A DNA stretch of 64,000 nucleotides from Xanthomonas sp. DAR 34887 (GTDB lineage Bacteria > Pseudomonadota > Gammaproteobacteria > Xanthomonadales > Xanthomonadaceae), in the NCBI RefSeq assembly GCF_041245805.1, contig NZ_CP162490.1, positions 2,767,001 to 2,831,000 on the forward strand. The letters are read 5' to 3'. The notes beneath the pieces were generated by a model. That model saw only the letters and a program-made list of their open reading frames with translations, was not told the DNA's origin and searched no databases. A program made the position numbers and the translations under genes. Below, in pieces: positions 19,249 through 26,720 of this stretch. Position 1 is the stretch's first letter. Every line of letters begins with the position of its first letter.

Positions 19249-21408
19249 TCAGCGCAGCTCGTTGCCATCCTGCTGGCTGCTTCGCAGCGCTCGCTGGTCC
19301 AGCACTTCCCTGCCCTCGGTCAGGCTGGCATTGAGCGTGGCCAGGCATTGCCGCCATTCGCTACGCATCTGCCAGTCCGCCATGCGCATCAGTTCGCCGC
19401 CAAGGTTGGCCATCTTCACCAGCCCCAGGTTGCTCGCCACGCCCTTTACCGCGTGCGCATGTTCGCGCAACCGCTCCCAATTCTCGGACTCGCCCGCCAC
19501 CTGCATTCCGCCCAGGCAGCCATCGGCGTCGTTGAGGCATTGGGAAATGAATTCCCGCTCGAATCCATCGCCCATGCCCAGACCGGCCAGCTCGTCGAGC
19601 ACGGACGAATCCAACACCCCCTCCTTGGCGAGCAGCGATTGCGGTTCGGACGGGCGCAACCTGCCGTCTGTGGCGATATCCGTCAGCGTGTCCAGCAACC
19701 GCGAGGCCACCACCGGCTTGGCCAGGAACGTATGGGCGCCGGCCTGTTCGCAGCGGTGAATCGACTCCGGCGTGACGTCCGCGCTGAGCACCACGACCGG
19801 GGTACGCGCGCGGCCGGCCTGCATGATCCGCAGCTGCTTGAGCATGTCCAGCCCGCTCATCCCAGGCATGTGCAGATCGACGATGACGGCGTCGAATTCG
19901 GTCTCGGCAAGTGCATCGAGCACCGCTTCCGCACCTTCCAGACAGATCGCGCGATGGCCTGCCTTCTGCAGCAGGCGCTGCAGCACCATGCGGTTGGCCG
20001 CATGATCGTCGGCGACCAGGATGCGCATGCTGCGCACGCGCGCGCGATGGCGCAAGAACGGATCGGTGAAGGCGATGATGTTGCCGCTCGGCGGCGATTC
20101 TTCTTCGCTGGCGCCGCCCGGCGCGGTGGTGGAAAGCGGCGTGGCGGTGGCCGCCTCGAACGGCAGCTCGAACCAGAAACGGCTACCGCGCGGAGGATTC
20201 TCCTGGTAGCCGATGCTGCCGCCCATGGCTTCGACCAGACCTTTGGCGATCGTGGTTCCCAGGCCGGTGCCTTCGTAACGCCGGGACAGACCCACGTCCG
20301 CCTGCTCGAATGCCTCGAACAGGCGAGGACGCATTGCGGGCGGCACGCCGATCCCGGTGTCGACGATGTCGAAACTCAACCTGGACGGCTCGCCGGCGTC
20401 GTCGCGCTGTATCCGGACGCGGATATCCACCCGCCCCATGTTGGTGAACTTGATCGCGTTGCCGGCCAAGTTCAGCAGGATCTGCCGCAGGTGCCCCGCG
20501 TCGCCGCGCACATGGTCGGGCACATCGGCCGCGACCTCCAAGTGATAGCCCAGGGCCTTGGCACGCGCCTGCGGCTGCAGGATCAAGCCGATCTGCGCCA
20601 GCGTCTCGCGCAACGAGAAATCGTGTTTCTCGGTGCGGATCTTGCCCGCCTCGATGGCGGAAATATCCAGCACCTCTTCCACAAGCGACAGCAGACTGCG
20701 CGCGGACGCCTGGATGGTGCCCACGCACTCGCGCTGTTCCGCGTCGAGCTTGGTGGTAGCCAGGACTTCGGTCATGCCGGACAACCCGTTCAACGGGGTC
20801 CGGAACTCATGGCTCATGTTGGCCAGGAAACGACTCTTGGCTTCGCTGGCGCGGCGCGCCTCGGCGGTCGCCTGGGTCAGCTGTCGCAGCAACCCCGACA
20901 GATACATCGGAATGGCGACCAGGCCGGTCCACAGACCGACACTGAGCGTGACGTTTTCGCGCCAGTAGCCATTGAGCAGGACCACGCAGCCGAAACTGAT
21001 GCAGGCCGAGACCACGGCGCCGATCAGATAGCGGTTGCCGTAGCGCAGGCCGTTGCCGACCGTGACCCACATGATGATGACGTAAAGCCAGGCCAGCGGC
21101 TCCCCCTGCAGGATCATCGCCACCGTCATCAGGCCGTAGTCGGTGACCATGCCGATGACGCGCCGAATGTCCGACTTGCCCGGCCGCGCCAGGATCGCGG
21201 CGAACAACGCCAGGCCGACGAGGACCCCGACGCCGCTCATCAGCACCGAGGTCAGATACACGTCGGGCGCAAGCTGGCCCAGCTTCTCGGCGATCGTCAT
21301 GCAGACGATGACGCCCAGGAAGATGCCAACCCGGATCAGCGTCTGCCCGTGTTCGGTGTCCGTGCGTTGTCGCAATCGGGCCCGGATCCATTCCAGCCGA
21401 CGTTTCAC
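19249..21408 (-). CDS. rpfC: DSF-sensing hybrid histidine kinase RpfC
   Basis: 719 residues with a GTG start overlapping the rpfG stop (GTGA). Order: short cytoplasmic N-terminus, five or so membrane spans (about 24-170), HisKA with His200 in MSHEFRTPLNG, HATPase (about 300-415), receiver with Asp511 in VIVDLHMPG, and an HPt domain with His652 (HAVKG). All phosphorelay residues are present. RpfC senses DSF, autophosphorylates and relays to RpfG, and at low density binds and inhibits RpfF. The membrane region seems more divergent from X. campestris RpfC than the kinase core, but Arg15, Asp17, Glu19 and Gln22 of the juxtamembrane segment are kept (RTDTEHGQ). Confidence 0.96.
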   Translation of the reverse strand: MKRRLEWIRARLRQRTDTEHGQTLIRVGIFLGVIVCMTIAEKLGQLAPDVYLTSVLMSGVGVLVGLALFAAILARPGKSDIRRVIGMVTDYGLMTVAMILQGEPLAWLYVIIMWVTVGNGLRYGNRYLIGAVVSACISFGCVVLLNGYWRENVTLSVGLWTGLVAIPMYLSGLLRQLTQATAEARRASEAKSRFLANMSHEFRTPLNGLSGMTEVLATTKLDAEQRECVGTIQASARSLLSLVEEVLDISAIEAGKIRTEKHDFSLRETLAQIGLILQPQARAKALGYHLEVAADVPDHVRGDAGHLRQILLNLAGNAIKFTNMGRVDIRVRIQRDDAGEPSRLSFDIVDTGIGVPPAMRPRLFEAFEQADVGLSRRYEGTGLGTTIAKGLVEAMGGSIGYQENPPRGSRFWFELPFEAATATPLSTTAPGGASEEESPPSGNIIAFTDPFLRHRARVRSMRILVADDHAANRMVLQRLLQKAGHRAICLEGAEAVLDALAETEFDAVIVDLHMPGMSGLDMLKQLRIMQAGRARTPVVVLSADVTPESIHRCEQAGAHTFLAKPVVASRLLDTLTDIATDGRLRPSEPQSLLAKEGVLDSSVLDELAGLGMGDGFEREFISQCLNDADGCLGGMQVAGESENWERLREHAHAVKGVASNLGLVKMANLGGELMRMADWQMRSEWRQCLATLNASLTEGREVLDQRALRSSQQDGNELR

Positions 21409-22547
21409 GGCGCAACCCCCGGCCGGACCGACGCGTTCGAAAACTTCTCGCAGATCATGTGCAACTGCTCGCGTCCGCGGAACAGCGCGTCCACGCAGCG
21501 CGGGTCGAACAGGCGCCCGCGTTGGGCGTACAGATAGGCGAGCGTCGCATCCATGGTCCAGGCTTCCTTGTAGGGACGCGGCGAGATCAGCGCGTCGAAG
21601 ACGTCGGCGACCGCGACGATCCGCGCCTCCAGCGGGATCGCTTCGCCGACCAGGCCGTCGGGGTATCCGCTGCCATCGTACCGTTCATGGTGGCGCAGCG
21701 CGATCAGCGCGCCGACCTGGATGAAGCGGTTCTGGCTGCCGCTGAGCAGTTCGTAGCCGATGCGCGGATGCATGCGCATCACCGCCATCTCTTCCTCGTT
21801 CAGCTTGCCGGGCTTGAGCAGCACCGCATCGGGAATGGCGATCTTGCCCATGTCGTGCAGGCTCGCGGCCATCTCGATGACCCGGACCTCGTCCTCGGAC
21901 AGGCCCAGCTGCTCGGCGATCAGGCCGGCCACGTGCGCCATGCGCTCCAGGTAGGCGCTGGTCCCGGCGTCGCGGTACTCGATCGCCCGCGCCAGCCGCG
22001 ACAGGGTCTCGCGTTCGCGCTCCTCGACCTCGCGCATGCTGGCCAGCAGGCGCTGCTCCAGCGACATCGCGCGCTGCTTGATGTTCTCGCTCTGCAGCCG
22101 CAGCTGCAGCAGGTTGTGGCAGCGCGCGCGCAGTTCGCGCGGGCGGATCGGCTTGACCAGGAAGTCGATGACGCCCGCTTCCAGCGCAGCCTGGCGGATC
22201 GGCTCGTCGCCGACCACGGTGATCAGGATGATCGGAATGTCGCGGTGCTTGGGCAGCCGCCGCAGCCGCCGCGCGAATTCCAGCCCGTCCATGCCCGGCA
22301 TGCGGTAGTCGAGCAGCAACAGGTCGACCTTGCCGGCTTCGCACCAGGCCAGGGCGGCCTGCGAGTCGCCGAAGTCGCGCACGGTGAGTTCCGGAGCAAT
22401 GTCCTCGATCACGTGGCGCAGCATGGTGCGCGCAGACGTCTGATCGTCGACGATGACGATGTTCAAGCGATTGTCCGCCCCCTCCGCCCAGTCCGGGCGG
22501 TCGCTGCTGGAGGATACTCCGGACAGGCTCATGCTGGCATCTTGCAT
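21405..22547 (-). CDS. rpfG: Response regulator RpfG, HD-GYP cyclic-di-GMP phosphodiesterase
   Basis: 380 residues. Receiver domain about 28-145 with phosphoacceptor Asp80 in LLLLDYRMPGMDG, a helical linker, then an HD-GYP domain (about 180-370). The catalytic motifs are intact: SLHDMGKIAIPD holds the HD pair and HERYDGSGYPDGL holds the GYP, so cyclic-di-GMP hydrolysis is expected. RpfG is the output of the DSF pathway; activated by RpfC it lowers cyclic di-GMP and derepresses virulence functions. Its stop overlaps the rpfC start, so the pair is translated together. There is no room for rpfH. Its promoter should lie in the 169 bases before the start. Confidence 0.97.
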   Translation of the reverse strand: MQDASMSLSGVSSSSDRPDWAEGADNRLNIVIVDDQTSARTMLRHVIEDIAPELTVRDFGDSQAALAWCEAGKVDLLLLDYRMPGMDGLEFARRLRRLPKHRDIPIILITVVGDEPIRQAALEAGVIDFLVKPIRPRELRARCHNLLQLRLQSENIKQRAMSLEQRLLASMREVEERERETLSRLARAIEYRDAGTSAYLERMAHVAGLIAEQLGLSEDEVRVIEMAASLHDMGKIAIPDAVLLKPGKLNEEEMAVMRMHPRIGYELLSGSQNRFIQVGALIALRHHERYDGSGYPDGLVGEAIPLEARIVAVADVFDALISPRPYKEAWTMDATLAYLYAQRGRLFDPRCVDALFRGREQLHMICEKFSNASVRPGVAP

Positions 22548-22716
22548 CTGCGATCCTCTCGCCCACGGGCACCGGGCTGTTGAGACAACAACGGGAAACG
22601 CTCCGGCGCCGGCCGCGCCGACCCAACCGCCTCACTTCCGCTTGCTTGCCAACCGCTTGCTTGCCGACGCCCGATGCGAGAAGCCCACGCCAAGGCCACC
22701 GCCGCATTCGGCTAGA

Positions 22717-24234
22717 TTAAGCCTCCGGACGCATGTACGGGAACAGCAGCACGTCACGGATCGAACTGCTGCCGGTCAGCAACATTACCAGCCGGTCGAT
22801 GCCGATGCCCAGGCCGCCGGTGGGCGGCAGGCCGACCTCCAGCGCGCGGATGTAGTCGGCATCGAAATGCATGGCTTCGTCGTCGCCGCCCTCCTTCGCC
22901 GCCACCTGGGCCTGGAACCGGGCCGCCTGGTCTTCCGGATCGTTGAGTTCGGAGAAGCCGTTGGCGATCTCCTTGCCGTTGATGAACAGCTCGAAGCGGT
23001 CGGTATAGCCGGGCTCGGTGTCGCTGGAACGGGCCAGCGGCGACACTTCGACCGGGTGGTCGGTGATGAAGGTCGGCTGGATCAGGGTGTGCTCGACGGT
23101 GGCCTCGAAGATCTCCAGCAGCAGCTTGCCCCAGCCGTAGGACGGCTTGGTGCGGATCTTCAGCCGCTCGCAGTGGCGCAGCAGCGCGTCGCGGTCGGTG
23201 CAGTCGGCGACGCTGATCTCCGGGTTGTGGTGGCGCACCGCCTCGTCCATGCGCCAGCGGCGGAACGCCGGGGCCAGGTCGATGTCGGCGCCGTCCCAGT
23301 GCACCTGGGTGGTGCCGAGCACCTCCTGGGCCACGTCGCGGATCACGCTCTCGGTCAGGTCCATCACCTCGTGGTACGTGGCGTAGGCCTCGTACAGCTC
23401 CATCATGGTGAATTCGGGATTGTGCCGGGTACTGACGCCTTCGTTGCGGAAATTGCGGTTGATTTCGTAGACCCGTTCCAGGCCGCCGACCACCAGCCGC
23501 TTCAGGTACAGCTCCGGCGCCACGCGCAGGTACAGGTCCAGGTCCAGCGCATTGTGGTGGGTGGTGAACGGCTTGGCGGTGGCGCCACCGGGGATGTAAT
23601 GCATCATCGGCGTCTCCACTTCCAGGAACCGGCGCGCGTCCAGCCAGGCGCGCATGGCGCGGATGATCTTGGAGCGCTTGACGAACACCTCGCGCGCCTC
23701 CGGCGACACGATCAGGTCCACGTAACGCTGGCGGTAGCGCTGCTCCACGTCGGACAGGCCGTGCCACTTGTCCGGCAGCGGGCGCAGCGCCTTGGTCAGC
23801 AGCCGCAGCGCAGTCGCGCGCACCGACAGCTCGCCGGTCTTGGTGCGGGTCAGCCCGCCCTCCACGCCGATGATGTCGCCGATGTCCCAGCCCTTGAACG
23901 CGTCGTAGGCCGGACCCAGCGCGTTGGCCTGCAGGAACAGCTGGATGCGCCCGGATTCGTCCTGCAGCTGCACGAAGCTGGCCTTGCCCATCACCCGCTT
24001 GGCCAGCAGGCGCCCGGCAAGGCGCAGGCTGCGGCCTTCGGCCTCCAGCGCCTCGGCGCTCCAGCGCTCGGCGTCGGCGAACTCGGCCTGCAGGTCGCCG
24101 GCGAAATCGCTGCGGCGGAAATCGTTCGGATAGGCCACGCCCTGCGCGCGCAGCGCTCCCAGCTTGGCGCGGCGTTCGGCGATGAGGCCGTTCTCGTCGA
24201 CGGGAAGGGACGGCGCGGGGGTCTGCTCGGTCAT
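22717..24234 (-). CDS. lysS: Lysyl-tRNA synthetase, class II
   Basis: 505 residues, normal for LysS. It charges tRNA-Lys with lysine in the cytoplasm. The N-terminal OB-fold anticodon-binding domain (about 60-170, with GRLLAKRVMGKASFVQLQD) precedes the class II catalytic core. Motif 2 (ERVYEINRNFRNEGVS) and motif 3 (GGLGIGIDRLVMLL) are both visible. It follows prfB by 93 bases and precedes rpfG on the same strand, the conserved order in xanthomonad rpf clusters. Confidence 0.97.
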   Translation of the reverse strand: MTEQTPAPSLPVDENGLIAERRAKLGALRAQGVAYPNDFRRSDFAGDLQAEFADAERWSAEALEAEGRSLRLAGRLLAKRVMGKASFVQLQDESGRIQLFLQANALGPAYDAFKGWDIGDIIGVEGGLTRTKTGELSVRATALRLLTKALRPLPDKWHGLSDVEQRYRQRYVDLIVSPEAREVFVKRSKIIRAMRAWLDARRFLEVETPMMHYIPGGATAKPFTTHHNALDLDLYLRVAPELYLKRLVVGGLERVYEINRNFRNEGVSTRHNPEFTMMELYEAYATYHEVMDLTESVIRDVAQEVLGTTQVHWDGADIDLAPAFRRWRMDEAVRHHNPEISVADCTDRDALLRHCERLKIRTKPSYGWGKLLLEIFEATVEHTLIQPTFITDHPVEVSPLARSSDTEPGYTDRFELFINGKEIANGFSELNDPEDQAARFQAQVAAKEGGDDEAMHFDADYIRALEVGLPPTGGLGIGIDRLVMLLTGSSSIRDVLLFPYMRPEA

Positions 24235-24327
24235 GGGAATGGGTACGCGGAGAAGAAGGGAGAGGATGCAGCAGATGCGGCGGCGCCGCGTGGCCGGCCT
24301 CCGCCACGGCGGGCGGAGGCCGGCGGT

Positions 24328-25453
24328 TCAGGCGTCGCTGCGTTTGGCGCCGACTTCCAGGCCGGACTTGAGGCTGGCCTCGACGAATTCGTCCAGGTCG
24401 CCGTCGAGCACCTTCTGCGTGTCGGTACGTTCGATGCCGGTGCGCAGATCCTTGATCCGGCTCTGGTCGAGCACGTAGTTGCGGATCTGGCTGCCCCAGC
24501 CGATGTCCGACTTGGTCGCCTCGACCGCGTCGCGCTCGGCGTTGCGCTTCTGGATCTCCAGCTCGTACAGCTTGGCGGCGAGCATCTTCATCGCGTTGTC
24601 GCGGTTCTGGTGCTGGCTGCGCCCGGTCTGGCAGGCGACCACGATGCCGGTCGGCACGTGGGTGATGCGCACCGCCGACTCGGTCTTGTTGACGTGCTGG
24701 CCGCCGGCGCCGGAGGAGCGGTAGACGTCGGTCTTCAGGTCGGCCGGATTGATGTCGATGTCGATGTTGTCGTCCACTTCCGGCGACACGAACACCGAGG
24801 TGAAGCTGGTGTGGCGGCGGTTGTCCGAATCGAACGGCGACTTGCGTACCAGCCGGTGCACGCCGGTCTCGGTCTTCAGCCAGCCGTAGGCAAAATCGCC
24901 TTCCACGCGCAACGTGGCCGACTTGATGCCCGCGACTTCGCCGCCGGAGACTTCCATCAGTTCGGTCTTCCAGCCGCGCGATTCGCACCAGCGCAGGTAC
25001 ATGCGCAGCAGGATCTCGGCCCAGTCCTGGGCCTCGGTGCCGCCGGCGCCGGCCTGGATGTCGACGAAGGCGTTGCTGGCGTCCATCTGCCCGGAGAACA
25101 TGCGTTGGAATTCCAGCTTCTCCACCTGCGCCTGGAAGCGATCGACATCGGCGACCACCGCCAGCGCGGTGGCCTCGTCGTCCTCGCTCTCGGCCAGTTC
25201 GAGAAACTCGAGCGCCTCGTTCAGCCCGTCGAGCACGCTGGCGATGCCGCCGACGGTCTTCTCCAGGTTGGCGCGTTCACGGCCCAGGCCCTGGGCGCGC
25301 TCGGGATCGTTCCAGACATCGGGGCTTTCCAGCTCCCGGGTGACTTCCTCTAGGCGTTCTTTCTTGACGTCGTAGTCAAAGAAACCCCCGGAGCGACAGC
25401 ACCCGATCGGACAGATCGGCGATGCGGTGGCGGATGGGATTGAGTTCGATCAT
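24328..25453 (-). CDS. prfB: Peptide chain release factor 2, with programmed +1 frameshift
   Basis: Release factor for UAA and UGA stops. The gene starts at the ATG at 25453 (MIELNPIRHRIADLSDR) and reads 25 codons to an in-frame TGA at 25376-25378, the same codon (26) as in E. coli. Skipping one base there continues as DYDVKKER for a total of 374 residues. The shift site CTT-TGA-C is preceded by a CGGGGG Shine-Dalgarno-like stimulator. The second frame holds the SPF stop-recognition motif (RKSPFDSDN) and the GGQ catalytic motif (GAGGQHVNK). This is normal autoregulation, not a broken gene: scarce RF2 lets ribosomes shift. Confidence 0.96.
25372..25387 (-). promoter_or_regulatory. RF2 programmed frameshift site
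   Basis: On the minus strand the sequence reads CGGGGGTTTCTTTGAC: an anti-SD-pairing G-run, then CTT TGA C. It matches the classic RF2 autoregulatory slip site, where the slow UGA codon and the upstream pairing cause a +1 shift at CTT. Confidence 0.93.
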
Positions 25454-25548
25454 GGCGGTATTCCGGCAAACAAGAGCGCGATTCTAGCAATTCCGGCCGC
25501 CGCGCCACAGCGCACGCGGCGCCGCGCCGGGGCTGGGCCGCGCAGCGA

Positions 25549-26442
25549 TCACTCGGCGATCGCCGCCTCGCCCTCCCCGGCCGCCGTGCGCAAGGCGGCA
25601 CGGTAGCGGCGGCTGCATGGCACATGGCTGCCGTCGCGCAGGTGCACGCGCGCCTCGCCGGCCTCCAGCGGCTCGATCGAGACCACGCAGCCCAGGTTGA
25701 CCATGTAGCTGCGGTGGATGCGCACGAACACGGCCGGGTCGAGCCTGGCCTCGATCGCGGCCATGGTGCTGCGCAGCGGGTAGTCGTGGCCGCGCACGCG
25801 CAGGTTGACGTAGTTGCCCGAGGCCTGCAGCCATTCGATATCCGCGGCGGCGACCAGGAACTCGCGGCCGAGCTTGCGCACCAGGAAGCGCTCCGGGCGC
25901 TCCAGCGACTCCACCGGCGGGCCTTCGTCGGGCGCGCCGAGCAGGGCCGCCTCGCCCTGCCAGCGGCGCAGCAGGAAGCGGTACATCTCCACGCACAGCA
26001 GCATCGAGGCCAGGCTGCGCACGTCCTTCAGGTATTCGTAGGCCAGCCCCTGCGGCCACGGGCCGAAGTCGTAGTGCGCGCCCTGCAGCCGGTACGCCAC
26101 GCTGCGGATCGCGACCATGCCCAGCACATGCAGCACCGACAGCGCGACGCTGCCCAGCAGATACGCCGGCAGGCGGCGCCGCCAGTTGTCCCAGTGCAGC
26201 GGATAGCGCCGGGTCAGCACCACCAGCAGCGGCACGATCAGCAGGAACACCACGCCGCTGGACCATTCCCACAGCGCCGGCTCCCACGCGGCGAAGTGCA
26301 GCCCGGAGCGGCGGATGTCGATCAGCACGGTGATGCTGTTGGCGATGCCGTTGACCAGGGTCAGCGCGATCCAGAAGCCGATCTCGAAACTGCGGCGCCA
26401 TGGCAGGAAACGGGCGTACATGCTGGTCGGCGATTCGGACAT
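25549..26442 (-). CDS. rpfD: LytTR-domain membrane regulator RpfD
   Basis: 297 residues from the ATG at 26442. The N-terminal half has four hydrophobic segments (about 21-40, 63-77, 93-113, 143-160), suggesting membrane location. The C-terminal ~100 residues form a LytTR DNA-binding domain: FLVRKLGREFLVAAADIEWLQ, GNYVNLRVRG, and FVRIHRSYMVNL. Membrane-bound LytTR proteins of this kind act as transcription factors. Position between prfB and recJ fits RpfD of the rpf cluster, whose role is less clear than that of RpfC/G/F. The reading frame runs on upstream but only through the antisense of other features. Confidence 0.88.
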   Translation of the reverse strand: MSESPTSMYARFLPWRRSFEIGFWIALTLVNGIANSITVLIDIRRSGLHFAAWEPALWEWSSGVVFLLIVPLLVVLTRRYPLHWDNWRRRLPAYLLGSVALSVLHVLGMVAIRSVAYRLQGAHYDFGPWPQGLAYEYLKDVRSLASMLLCVEMYRFLLRRWQGEAALLGAPDEGPPVESLERPERFLVRKLGREFLVAAADIEWLQASGNYVNLRVRGHDYPLRSTMAAIEARLDPAVFVRIHRSYMVNLGCVVSIEPLEAGEARVHLRDGSHVPCSRRYRAALRTAAGEGEAAIAE

Positions 26443-26555
26443 GCGGCGCAGTGTAGCGGCAGCGCCGCCGGTCGATGCGGACCGGTTAGTGTGGATCCGC
26501 GCCGCGTGCGTACCCGCGCCCGCACCGCCCGCTGCAAAACAGCGCCATGACCAAG

Positions 26556-26603
26556 CCCCTCTCCCACCGGGAGAGGGGTTGGGTGAGGGTCCGGCGCGAA
26601 GCG
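26556..26603. repeat. CCCCTCTCCC hairpin repeat, left flank of the vWA gene
   Basis: Begins with the hairpin CCCCTCTCCC-ACC-GGGAGAGGGG and continues through TTGGGTGAGGGTCCGGCGCG to AAGCG. The same sequence occurs inverted at 29854-29902 and directly at about 58604-58676. The stem could terminate transcription of the vWA-domain gene. The surrounding gap (26443-26720) shows no gene. Confidence 0.85.
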
Positions 26604-26720
26604 ACCCGCGGCGCTTAAATGCACGCGGGCATCGCCCCGCTCCCCCTGCGGACTTCCTGCCTAAAAGCAGCGCACCCCGCAGCCGTGCACACGACGCAGC
26701 AAGTGGCCACGCCGCGGCGA

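Noticed and set aside
21405..21408. Possible rpfH between rpfG and rpfC
   Set aside because: The two genes overlap by four bases, leaving no room, and no sensor-like copy is seen nearby.
22548..22716. A tRNA gene near lysS
   Set aside because: No cloverleaf with the TTCRA arm or CCA-type acceptor could be traced in this or other gaps.
25376..25378. In-frame TGA near the start of prfB, as if the gene were broken
   Set aside because: Codon position, CTT-TGA-C context and the G-rich stimulator match the known programmed +1 frameshift of RF2, and the downstream frame is intact.
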